The notes beneath the pieces were generated by a model, which saw only the letters and a program-made list of their open reading frames with translations, ran no database searches and had not been told where the DNA came from. Below, one piece after another: positions 1-13,200 of a DNA stretch of 64,000 nt; positions within the stretch are counted from its first letter, which is position 1; each line of letters opens with the position of its first letter. This stretch comes from Cololabis saira. Lineage: Eukaryota > Chordata > Actinopteri > Beloniformes > Belonidae. Where the stretch lies: contig NC_084601.1 in assembly GCF_033807715.1 (NCBI RefSeq), forward strand, positions 13,305,690 through 13,369,689, given 5' to 3'. The translations under genes and the position numbers were made by a program.

Positions 1-991
1 GAATTTAAAGCTGTTCCATGTGAGTATGATTGGTCTCCCAGAGGTGAACAATGGTGCTTTTAGGGGACATGAGGAGTTGTAGTCTGATTTACTTATGAAG
101 ACGTTTGAGAAATATTACACTCAGCTCAGTGACGGCAAGAACTAGAAAGTGGCCCCCAAGGGCTTTCTTCCTGATCACATCCTGCTGTTTTTTTGGGGTT
201 TTTTCTCTTCTGTGGGGATCCCAAGACACTCCTGTACCAGATGGGATGTGTGAGCCTTCCAGCATGTTCTTGTTCAGCTTGCACAGCCAGGAAAGGACTC
301 CTCTCAGAGAGACTGATGGTTAGAAAGAGATTCACACGGCCTCTCCAAATTACATTTTGCTTCCACAAAAACTGCATTCCATCTGATGTTTTTTTTATGA
401 CCTTATTTGACTCTTAATCTTAAAAAAGTTAGCAGGCAAAAAAAAGAGGCTGCTCTTGAATGTAACCCAACTAAGGTTGGAGCACAAGCTTAAATGAACT
501 CAAAAAGCAGAGTGCAAACAGAATTTGTACTGAGCAGGACTTTTTGCTGCTTTTAGTCACTTATTAGACAAGATATACACAAGATATAACTTTGCCTGCC
601 CCCTTTCTGATATTATTTGACTTTTTTTTTCTTATTTGAAGGAATATTTGAAGTCATTTTTTAACCAAATGAGCCTAAACGAAGGAAGTGTAAAAATGGA
701 ACGGTAAAAATGCTTCTTTACCACAACTTGCCCTCAGTTTCACCATCAGCTGCTTACCAGTGCATGTGCAAAAGCCATCACTTTCAGAGTTCAGATGCTC
801 GTAAATATTAGTTTCGTGCAGAATTTTGTCACAAAGCAGTGATGATACATGTGTCAGGGGATCAAATAAGTTCACAAAGCGATGCAATGTGGCTTCTAAT
901 TGAGTGAAATGTACTCTAAACCAAATTTTCTGGTAATTTCTTTTACATTTCTATGGTCACAAGTACTGTATCCTTCTCTTATCTTTTGCAG
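1..991 (+). other. ctnnal1 intron (partial) at left edge
   Basis: No coding exon is recognised before the acceptor TCTTTTGCAG ending at 991. The short open frames here have no recognisable protein similarity. The upstream ctnnal1 exons lie outside the window. Confidence 0.6.
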
Positions 992-1179
992 GTGATGCCA
1001 TCGCCCAGCTGACAGACATGGGATCATCCACGACGACCCAGTCGGACGGACGTATCACGGTGTTCAGCGATAGAGCGGCGATGGTGAAAGCAGCCCGCTT
1101 GCTCCTGTCCTCCGTCACTAAAGTCCTGGTCCTTGCCGACCGCATCGTCATCAAACAGATCATCACATCCCGCAACAAG
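992..1179 (+). CDS. ctnnal1: ctnnal1 exon (first in window)
   Basis: The exon lies between acceptor TTTTGCAG and donor AAG|GTGAGA. It begins with two bases of a split codon and ends in phase 0. It encodes a vinculin-family helix segment including ARLLLSSVTKVLVLADRIVI. Confidence 0.93.
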
Positions 1180-4100
1180 GTGAGACGCATCCGCATTGAA
1201 ACAAAAGCATGCACTTTCTTCCCACTCAGGGTATCTACTCTGAGTTATTTATTTCCTAATAGTCAGGAACTGGCTCTCTGGAAGAGTGGTCCGGATATAA
1301 TTGAAGTAAGCAGCACTTTTATTGACTGCATGACACAGACTCGTTTGTAACCAGCTACGCTCTGAGACAAACAGAATGATGTAAATGTGGATTTAGGCTG
1401 AAAGCAGGGGTTTTAATCATGACTGGTTAGCCTTGTTTGGACAGACAGTCGACAGCCCCATGTTTTCCATTACTGGCAAACGCAATAAGATCTCTTCCTC
1501 TTCTTAGTATTTTACCGATAAAAGCCGCTGCTGCCAGCTGAAGTATTCCCAGCAGCTAAATTAGGAGATATATGTAGACTGTTATTAATGAAAATGCAGA
1601 TTAAGGGCAGCTTAATTTGAGGGCTTTGTTTAGGATTTCATTGAAGGAATTATACCACTTCAAACACTCAATGTTGTACACTGATGTACTGAAATAAAAT
1701 GTCCACTTTTGCTGGTTTAATTACTTTTCACTTCTTACTTCTATTGCCAGAGTCATTCTTGAAATATTAGTGCAGTAAATGATGTCCTTTGTTTGCAAAT
1801 ACCTTCTGCTGATAATGAAAAATGCCATGCTCCAAAACATATTCACCCTACTTGTCCGACGTTTCTCCCTCACGTCAGGTCCTGGTAACACTTGACCATC
1901 TGGAACGAGTCAGCACCTTCCAGGAATTTGTGCAGATTTTCAGCCAGTTTGGCAACGAGATGGTGGAGTTTGCTCACCTCACAGGAGACAGACAGAACGT
2001 GAGTAGCGCTTGAAGGAACACTCAAAATGCTCAGATCACTTAGGATATGTCTCAAATAAAAACGTCTCTTCATTTGTGCAACGCCGAAAAACATTTGATT
2101 CTGTGTGGATGCTTTCCACCAAACAGCCAATGTCCACAGACAGATGTGTTCAGATGTGAGAGCAGGTGGTGAAATTGGACTTTAAAACCATCCATCCATC
2201 CATCCATCCATCCTATCCCAGCTAGTCACAGGCAAGAGGCAGGGGAACACCCTGGACAGGGGGAGAGCACGGGGAGAACATACAAACTCCTAAAACCAGC
2301 TAACTCGGAACAAATCAATAACTAAGCATCAAATATTTGCCGACAAAATCTAACTACAAAGGCTTCCATAAGTTTCCCTGCTTTTCCCTTTCTTACATGC
2401 ACTGAAATGTGTAGATCACCAGTTCCACAAAGTCAGTGTTGATAAGAATGAACCTATCTTTCCAGTCCAGTCTATCTGCAACTTATCAGCCATATTTTTT
2501 TTTTTTTTTAGCAGAATGTGCAAAACAAAGTCTGTGCATAAACTTCAGGAAAACCCCTGCAACTTTAGGGCCTCTAACTTTGTGCTGTCAGAGACTGCTA
2601 ATCCTCCTTTGATGCACGCAGTCAGCCTCGGCAGCTAAAGCGCTTTGCCTGCAGAAGTTGATGTAAAGTGCAGCAGCTGCGATACCAAGACAGAGCGGGT
2701 GGAGCATCCCTCTGTCTGAATTTCGTCAGGGATAGAGTTTTGACACGCACGTCACGTTTTCTCCTCATTGCTGGTAATGCTCTCTCTCCTCAGTTGGCTC
2801 GCTGCTTTCTATGTCGCATTCACTGCCACTTATGCACTCCCAGGCACACACGAACAGGGGCACATCTTTTTTAGAAATCCCACCATCTTCGTCTGTTTGG
2901 GTGGGAGGGACCGAAATAATCACTGATAATCACACTTTGTAATCGATGGCGAAGCGCCCCGGGAGAAGTTCATTCAGCTGCCTTCTGCAAATCCCATATC
3001 TGCATTATTCAAACTCTGATTGTGTGTGGAATTTATGCAGAGTGACAAACCGTACCCTCTTTGATATTCTGGTAGTGTTTCTTTGTGACCTATGTAGTTT
3101 CATAAGTGTTAAACCTGCAAACAAGTTTGCTATATTTGAGTTTTCCAGCAAAATACTTATTTTATGCTTCATGCCCCTGAAAGCGCGAGTGATAAGAATT
3201 TGCAACTTAAGCAAAGCAATCAATTATAATTGGCGCGTGTGTGTGTGTGTGTATGTGTGTGTTTGTGCAGGACTTGAAGGATGAGAAAAAGAAAGCAAGA
3301 ATGGCAGCGGCCAGAGCAGTGCTGGAGAAGTGCACCATGATGCTCCTCACGGCCTCCAAGGTAAACCGCCGTTAAAAGGGTTATGGATTCTGCCCGTCCT
3401 AAAAATGTAAAAACCGTGGTTCAGGTTCCTTTTAATTTTAAGGTTCCCAACGTGCTTGGATCAATATTGACACTCAAGTTGAAGGCAGGTTATTATGAAA
3501 GAAGAACGGCTGGGACGGGCAGAGGAGGTTGCGAGCTTTGACATTTCACATTGAATTTCTTCCGCAGACTTGCCTGAGGCACCCGGACTGTGAGTCGGCG
3601 AGGATCAACAAAGACGCTGTGTTCCACCGAATGCGCTGTGCCCTGGAGCAGGTCATCGAGATAGTCACTGAGGCGCGGAGCTCTGGGGAGAACAAGGTCC
3701 TTCCTGCCAGCGTGTACAACGGTATCAAAGAATTCAAGGTAATTTCAGAAATGACACACGGCGAAGTTGTTGATGCGTCCCACGGTAAAGGCCTCAGATT
3801 AATGATGCTTATCTGACGCGTGCTGCTTGGCTATAATGTTAAAGGGCACACATTGTGGAGAAAGTAATTTGAAAAAAACAAACATTTTATTTTGTTAAAG
3901 ATATCACTTTGATTAGCCCCACCTGAGCCTGACGATACGTCATCCAATGTGACGACCAGATGTGCAGAGGACGATCGCATCACCGAGGCTGATACTAGAA
4001 GCAACATAAAAAATTGCCGAGCACTCCCATTACAACTTCCCAGGCTATTTCCACCCGAAGTTTACCACCCACAACTTCAACTTGTTCTGCTTTGGTTCGG

Positions 4101-7100
4101 ATATGAGCTTTTTCTTGCTTAGTCATTAACTCCGAGGCTTCTTTAAAAGTTATACAGTTCAATGAAGAAGGAAAGAGCTTTTAACGCTCCCCGAGTGTTC
4201 TGTCTAATGTTTTATAGCCCGACGAGGCACTTAGACATTTGTTATTGAATTCAGCAGCAACACCAATAAAAAAAAAAAAGGAAAAAGAAAAAGGAAAGCA
4301 GTTCTGAACATTAAATCTTTAAAAACTGGCACCGGCCTGACATTGACACCCAGGATACATGGAGCTGATACGTGACAACCTGTGCCTGTCTTTAAGACGT
4401 ATCAGCTGTTTGTTTTCTGAAGGCCGTGCTAAGTATTTGAGCAGAGACGAATGCCTGACTTCTCCTGCTAACCCCGCCAGCGCTCAACAGACGTATAAAG
4501 ATGGGGCCGACACGACAGCAGCGGTTCTGTCATACTCTGGGATCGTGATCAGAGCGTGTCATCGCAGATGTTTCACGGGGGCCTCAGTTAATCGTGTCAA
4601 CGTTTGAGAAACGGTAATAAACAATGATGTATGCCTGACAATCTGACGCTCTTCTGCACAACCCATCATGCTGAAGAAGGGCTTTATTTAAATTTATTTA
4701 CAAACCACGAGCCGTTTTAAAGGTGTCCCTCCTGGATGCAGAATGATCCGTTTTGAATTCAGTGCTTGTTGTAGCTGCAGGTGTAACTCAGGCAATCAGC
4801 GCAGAGAAACTGCTTTTTGTCAATTCTATTAATAGAGCTGTGTGAATCACCATTAAGACTGCAACACACTTTCTATTCTACTCTCTTCAGCTTTTTTGCT
4901 AAGAGATGAAAGGAATGAACCCCTGGAAGAAAAAAGGACAACAAACTATGAGGGTTTCTTTCTCTGTCAATGAGAGGAAAGATGAAGATGTTACTGTTAA
5001 TAAATGGCTCAGCAGATTTCAATGCCAGTTTCCTAAGAGCTTTTGTAGCTAGTCATCATACAGCATGTGCTGACCCTTACTTCCCTGAAAAATAGCTCTT
5101 TGTTGGTAAAAAAAAGAAAGAAAAAAGTGGGGTAAAACAGGAGAAATGCATTAGCTTTTATGCTGGTGTCCTTAAGATGTTGCTCGCTGAATTTATTTGC
5201 ATAATTGATGGTACAGCATGAGCCTGAAACTAAATCCCACACATTTTGCTTTTTAATAAGGATGACAAGCCCTGTGACTTTTTAAAGTTTTTTTTCACCT
5301 GAAGATCTTTCTTGTTTGTCCGCGAGTTGCTTTTTTTCCCTTGTTCAAATGCTCCTGAAGTCACCAACCTCTTCCCTTTCCCCTCTTGCAGGCAAACGTG
5401 GAGTGCCTGCGGGAGAATCTGTATTGTTTAACTCCGCAGAGCCTGAGCGGCCAGCTGGAGGCCCTGGTGGAGCGGACGGAGGACTTCACTGATTCAGCTT
5501 ACACCAGCCACGAGCAGCGACAGGCCATCCTCGCTCTGTGCCAGCTGGCCCGCCAGGACACCCAGCAGCTGGTTCACGCCTGGGTGGAGGCGGTAGGTTG
5601 GAGCGGGTGCAGCCCCGCACACACGCAAACCACACGTAATACATTTCCGTTAAAGGTAGGATAAAGGATTTTTGGATGTCGTCTCGTCTGTTTATATTCG
5701 AACTAAACACGGAGCGATGGCTCCTCCGCCCCCCTTTCCTCCAGTCTTTGAGAAAACAAGCACCATCACCAGCATGAACCCGCCCACCCGACTGGAGTGT
5801 TTTTTAAGGGGCAGATCTCGGTTTGTTTTTTTCCAGCGTACAGAGCTAGTGCTGTCCACGAAGACGACATATTTTTTCCACTGTGTACTCACATGAAGAA
5901 CAGCAAGCACATCATGACGAGATATTCACTAAACGTGTTCTTTGTAAGTGATTGTGTAGAATTGCTTACCCTATCTTTAAACCAGGTGACAGAAAATGAA
6001 TCAGCAGCTATTTCAAGAAATTATGTATTTTTGTTCATTAGTAGAAATATTGTCAGAAACTGAGAAAACAAACAAACAATTTGTGCGTTGCCGGGCACCT
6101 TTGGACCCTTATCGGTTGCACCACAAATTGAACATTACAAGCAGTGGTCAGATAGTATTATGTGATGTATTAGAATAGAATAGAAGACTTTATTGATCTC
6201 CCAGAGGAGAAATTCAATCGTGCAGCAGCCAAACACACACACGCTCGACGGTTTATACAAAAAATTAAAATAGAAATAACCAATAAATAGCTAAATAATA
6301 ATAAAAAAAAGAGCAATATGAAATGTAGAAAAATGTGTAATGTACAAGAGAAAAAAATAGTAAACACAAAAAAACTGATATTTACATGTGCAAAAATACG
6401 TGAGGTATTAAGTGGGCAAAGGTTATTGCACTTACAAAGAGACAGGTTATTGCACTCGGATGGCTACAGTTTGTTATTATAGAGTCTGATGGCTGTGGGG
6501 ATGAAGGACCTGCGGTAGCGTTCCTTCTTACTTAAACAGTGTTCGAAATTATACATATTTACAGGAATAAGTCCAAAAATACATCTGGTGGAAAATAAGT
6601 ACAAACTAACTGCTTAAGCTGTCTGGAGACATATCCTCACGTCCCCAGTTTTGCTTCTTTCCTCACTTTTCGTCTCAGTCCACTAAAGAAATTGTGAAGG
6701 TGAAGTTTTTGCTCTTTGTTTAACATCAATCAGCGCCCTAACGGGTTGTTGTGGCAACAGTCTAAGCAGAGAGCCCCAGGCTTGCAGAGAGAGTTAGTCC
6801 CTCCAGCATGTCCTGGCGCTGCCTCGGGGTCTTCTCCTGGTTAGACATGACGGGAACATCCACCCACTAGTGATGCATCCTAACCAGATGCCCAAGCCAC
6901 CTCTACTGAGGCAGATGAGCCTTGCCTTTTGGCTCCGATTTCGCTTCACCGGAACAGACCGTAGAGAGTTTGCATTACTGCAGACGCACTGATTCACCTC
7001 GTCCATCTCCTGCTCCAGTCTCCCCTCACCTGTGCATAAGACCCCATGATACTTGAACTGCTCTGCTTGAAGCAGCAGCTCACTTCCAACCAGTTTTCAA

Positions 7101-7186
7101 CTGAGAACCGCGGCCTCAGAGTTGGACCTCTACCTTCTTCACCTCCTCACTCTCATTTCTCACACCTGTTCTGGTGAGAAACCCCC

Positions 7187-7218
<32 letters not shown>

Positions 7219-10200
7219 TGTCTCCTTGGCCTTAAAAAGTGATGGACTCACAAACACAAACCTTTATGTTGCAGCTTTTTCCTCCGTCTGAATTTGTGCC
7301 AGTTTGTGCAGCGCATGCAGAGAGCCTGCGGCTGCACAACCGTGCTGCCTCATCTAGTCCTTGTAATTGAAGGTCATGCGGAGACTTGAAAAGAACCGGC
7401 GCTGCAGTGTTTACAAACTGGTTGGGAAGAATTTGCAAATATTGTTTCTGCTTTGGCCGGTCTGCGTTTTATATTGTGGTGGGGTTAGCAGAATACAGAT
7501 TTGTTTTAGCTACAGTTTTATTCTAGCAATTTGGAATGTCGTCGTACAATATTTACATTATGTAATTGGATTTAATCATTTCACTTTACAGGAAATTACA
7601 ATTATCACCCCTTCACAACATAATTTACCTCAAATATCAGAGACCATGCTGATAAATCACTGATTAACATTCCACTATGGTGTTTTCCAGTCCCTTGTGA
7701 CACACTTCCAAATAACCATGAGTTAGCATTTAAAACCAATGTTTATTCTCCTCTTCATCTGTCATCGGAGCAGCAGTCCGCCCACGCCAAAGAGCCCGCA
7801 GACGACATGGAGGTGGCCATCCTGAAGACCTGCCAGAGCATCACTGACCTGAGACGCGAGGTGAGCTGCAGCAGTCTGTCTCAGAATCTCAATAGATGCG
7901 CTCAGTTTCAGACAGAAACGCACAGACGCGACTGCACCGCCTCTCGTGAGCGCTTCACATTACCTGCTGCCGTCTCTGCTGTCGACCCACGACCTCCATT
8001 CCCTCCCCTGCCTCCTCAAACTCTACCCGACTTCGTGCCTCTGCTGCTTCTGATTCACCGTCCTCCGTTCTCGTCTCGTTCAGCTGTTCAATCCTTGATT
8101 TGTCTCCCCCCCAGCTGCATAAGGTTGCGGTGATCCGGGCCTCGGACCTGCTGAAGGTTCACGGGGAGCAGCTGCCTCTCAGGGCTCTCAAGGCTGCAGG
8201 CGCAGAAGGAAACCTGGAGGCAGTGGCCGAGTATTCCCGCACGCTCACCGAGCAAAAGGAGCAGCTGGTTGAGGTGGGTGGGGTTCAGAGGCAGCGAGGA
8301 AGCCGGCAGAAGGCTGCCATAATTACATTTGTTACTCCGATTAAAATGTATAGTTAAAGGGAAAGTTCGGTTTTTTACAACCTGGACCTTATTTCTGCCA
8401 TTTTTTATGGTCCTATACTCACCCAGAGGTGTTTGGTGTCATTTGGAGTCCTTCGGAAGATATTAGGGGTTTTTTTGCGAGCCGCTTCTCCATATAACGG
8501 TAGTGAACGGGGCACAGCGGGACACAGACGATGCAGCGTCTAAATAACACATGATTGCCGCGAAACTCTTCATTTCTTTTATGAATCACTAGATCTGCTT
8601 CCAGGACCTGTTGTTACATTGTGGCGCTGTCTGTGTAATAAATAAAATAAATAAATCCGTTTGTAAACAAGACCTCTGAACTCATGACGTCATCTCTGTG
8701 CGCGCATCGCAGACACAGCTCTGTGTACAGCTGGAGTTCACTACTGTTAGTTTACTGTTAGTTATTTGAAACATGTCTGAATATTTGTCAAATTCTGAGG
8801 TTGTGGACGACGACTTTGAATATGATGGACGTCCTTACCGTTTTGAGCCAGAGTATACGGCTGAAGAGCTCACTGAACGGAGGACAGAGTGCGCGCATGT
8901 GTTATTTAGACGCTGCATCGTCTGTGTCCCGCTGTGCCCCATGCGCTACCGTTATATGGAGAAGCGGCTCGCAAAAAACCCCCTAATATCTTCCAAAGGA
9001 CTCCAAATGACACCAAACTTGCCTGGGTGAGTATACGACCATAAAAAATGCCAGAAATAAGGTCCAGGTTGTAAAAAACTAACTTTCCCTTTAAGTTTAT
9101 ATTGATCATTCATTGACTGATATTGGCGAAGCTAGACATTTCTAATGAGTCACATGCGGAACAATACTTCTGTCTGTGCTTCCCTCTAGACGTGCCGACT
9201 GTTGTGCCACGTGTCGTGTACGGAGCCGTTGGAGATCACCTGCATACACGCCGAGGAAACCTTCCACGTCATCGGCCCACAGGTGTAGAGAATCCTCCGT
9301 CGCCTTGTTGTCCCAGTGACAACAAGCATATTTAAATTTTCATTTCATTTCAGTTGCATTCACTACTTTTATTGTGCACGAATGAACGCAGACTGCTCTT
9401 AAAGTGGCCACAAAAATCGATCACGAATATTATTTTACAAAGATTCACTGCAGAGGGAGAGAAAAAAGCAAATGTATTCCCCATCTTTCTCTGAATCTGC
9501 TGCACTTGCCATCAACTCAGAATGTCTGCAAATATTTCGTCCACCGAGTCTCCCGTCTCACATCTAATTATATTTGCTCTTGGAAACCATCCGTGCCAGT
9601 AATTATCCAGCAGTGTAGAGCGCTCCCGTCTCGCGGTGCTAATGTCAGGCCCGGCACGACTCCCCAGTAATAACTCTGCTCCCGAGTTCAAAGGTCAGCC
9701 AATCAATAACGGTGCGGTATGGGCCGCTGGTACCGCTCTGTGTCTGCTCCGGGTAACGCAGGGGTTGCCCAGAGGGTAATTGGCAATTAGATACAACACA
9801 GTAGGGGGAGGACGTGAGGGAGTGTGCATGTAGGTGCACTTAACTTGTTTTTTTAACTCATCCTGGTGAAATGTTGTTATCTATAGACAAGACTTGGTTG
9901 CAGATGGTCATGCATGAACGATATATTTCATCGCTTGCTTGCATAATTTCCATAATGAGAGAAGGCTCATGCTAATCTAATTTTTTTTTTTTTTTTTTCC
10001 CCCCTCTGGCACATTTTTTTCTCAGATAATTTCTGCTGCCCAGACGCTGGCCCTCCACCCGTCCAGTAAGATTGCCAAAGAGAATCTGGAGGTTTTCTGC
10101 GAGGCCTGGGAGTCTCAGCTCTGCGACATGGCTCTGCTGCTGAGAGAGATCAACGACGTCTTTGAAGGACGACGAGGTCTGTTTCATCTCTCATTAATGA

Positions 10201-13200
10201 TGCACGTGCTGATGTACAGGAAAACATGCAACACAAGGCGCCGCAAATCCATCCAAGCAGTTGCAGTGTTCCAGTAGGCAGGATCGGTCAGCAAGAGACA
10301 AACATTTAATGAATGGATTGGTGGCTGCTCTTAGTTTCAACTCTGACCTGCATGAACGGAGTTTCAGCAGCCTTTGGGTGCGGGCGCTTTAACATGGGAC
10401 AAAAGACGACCTCCAGCTCATCAGGGAGTGCCTGATGATCATTTTCCTTTTAATTAGAACAGCCCTTAATGCCTCCACAGGTTATTAAGTTATCAGATTA
10501 TAGCTGATGGTTTCCCAAACTGATTGTGTCTCAGCTTGAAAAGCAAGCGAAGAAACGCTAAGACGAGACTCAATTAATAATCGTATTGTGGAAATTTCAA
10601 AAGCACTAATACAAGTTCTAGCTTAAGCAGGGCAGATATTGTGAACATATCCTTTAAATATGACTCGTGGGCTGTGGGAGGTTTTCTTGTAAAGGGACCA
10701 GCGTCAGTACCATTGAACACCCGTGTATTCATCCCACTTCTGATTCTTTCTATTCATTATTCATTCATCATTATGGCAGTAACCTGAAGTGTCCAAGTCA
10801 CGGTCAGCCGCTCTTTCAGTCTCAGTTGTATCCGCCCTGACGGGAAACGAGAAAGAAAAAAACAGGTCCATGCATTTGCTAGTTCTGTGCTTTTTCTTTT
10901 CCTCCCTGACATATGGATATATGTGTGTGTGTTTTCAACGCAGCATAGTGTTTAAGATTAAACCTTCAAGAATGTGGTCTTGGCGTGAAATGCGGTAAAG
11001 GATTTTTAAGTGCACTTCAGTGGGTGAAGGGATCTGATCCACTGCCCGATTCCCACGATACCAAAACACTTTGTTAAACTGTTTTATAGACAAAGTGCAG
11101 AAATCCTTTAATATTTCCTTTTGTTTATTGCTTCTCCCACAAACATGACTTTTGAGTTTAGCATTCTGGTTGTCGGCTGTAACAAACTACTCTGTTTACA
11201 TTTCTAAATAAAAGTGAGTCAAATGCAGGCGGTGATGAAAGCAAAACAACATCCTTCCTGGCATTACTGAATAACTATAATTGCTACTAAGATTGTTTTG
11301 AAGCACTGCAAAATCGCAGCCAGCATTGAACAAAGCATATGATCGTTTTGTTGCACTTGTGAATTCAAATAATCACAATAAACTTCTTTTTCTAGGTGAC
11401 AAAAAACCCTATTTGTCACTTCCAAGACCTGGGGTGCGTATTGCAGGATCCATCCTCATAAATGCCTCACTGATACGGTGGTTTTAGTCCTTTGATATAA
11501 AACTCTCTTTTACCCAACAGAAACATTCAACTAGCCTGAAGACTGCAAAGGCTGTCAAGTTGGATGCAGAGGTAGTGTGCACCACCGACTCGCATCGCTT
11601 TCAGCACAATTAATCACGTCACATCTTGTAGCTCGTTCTGGCAGCAGTATATTCATCTCCGGGAAAGTTTGTGTCACTCTTGGAGAACTGAGGGTGTTTT
11701 GCCGCAAATGTTGCTCGGCTGCAGGTTTTCACAGTTTCCCATCAAAGGACGAGGGTTTATGCCGATTTATAGGGGTTTGCTAACATTTAAACAAAGGAAA
11801 AGCACCCTCTATCCTAATATGCATTTTCCAAAACAACATCTATTACACCTCAGTGTTGCCCAAAGAGGATTAACGTGAGCGTCTCTGTGGGCGCAGGAGC
11901 AGACGAGCATGGCCAAGCTGGGTCTTGAGCTCCGCCTGCTGTCGTCAGATGTCGACACGGAGGTGGAAAAATGGGACGAGCAGGAACACGACGTCGTCCG
12001 GCAGAGCCAGAGCCTCGCCAGCATGGCCTACAGCATGTACCTGTTCACCAGGTAACCAGACGCTGTGCTCACGCAACAATTTTGCATCTACAGTTTGCGA
12101 AACTGTTGCATTCATTTCTGAGCTTAGCATTGTAAAGCCGCTTAAGCATCCACATGAATCTCTTTAGAGGCTTAGTATTAATGAGATTTTCAATCCCCCA
12201 GTTATCTGTGTTTACAAGGCAGGTTTGAGGCCTGGATGACGTTGGCATGACGACGAGTTATTCTGACTTTAAGATTGTTACAGTTTGTGTTGATTTGTGT
12301 GTAATCAGCAGTAGTTTGTCCCTGTCCATCTTTGTACGGTAACCCATGCTTTTCTTTATTGATTCCCCAGAGGGGAGGGCCTGTTAAAGACGACGCTGGA
12401 TCTTTTTCATCAGGCTGAGGTTTGAACATCCACATCCGCTAATCTCCGCTGCCCTCCTCCCTTTCTTCTCTTTTCCCTTCCTTTTTACTGAAGCGATGAA
12501 TGTTTCATCAAACCAAAGATGTACTGCAGCTGGCAGATCCATCGATCGTTCGGTAAATGCTGCTCAGTCATTGCCCCTTTTCCAACCTAACAGGCCGTGA
12601 CGGGGATTTATCAGCGTGTCGGAATGAGGGCTGGCCGATACGGACAAAAATTAATATCCCGGCATATTTTGCCTGAATCACAATATACCTTTTATGTCCC
12701 TGTATTTTCCTGCACACCATGGTCACCTTAAAGCTGAGCCACATTTTACTTGTTTGAAAAACAATAAGTTAAGTAAATAAGTTACTATTATGTAAATAAA
12801 ATAAAAAACATAAATTAACTTTTAAAATACCTTAACAGCTCCTTTTATCAGAAGTTCACAGCTGTGTATTATTAATGCAATAAAGAAATATGATTTAAAT
12901 AATTAGGAATTTGAACGAGATTAAAAAGCAAAAATATTCAACTGCAAATATGTACATAAATAAAAACGTCTTTAAAAAAGTGATACATTTAAAAAAGGAA
13001 TGTCTCTGAAACCGTTCTTACAACATATATAAGTTATACGTTGAATTGTAAACTAAAACTTACAATAAAAAAAAATATTCCTGTGGACATGGATAGATTT
13101 GTGATTTATCTCTTAATCCTGATTTATATTTACATTGCAGGGCGCCTGCGCCATCTCTGGCATTTATACTCCTGCGTTATTATTGATGCGCTCGCTGTAA

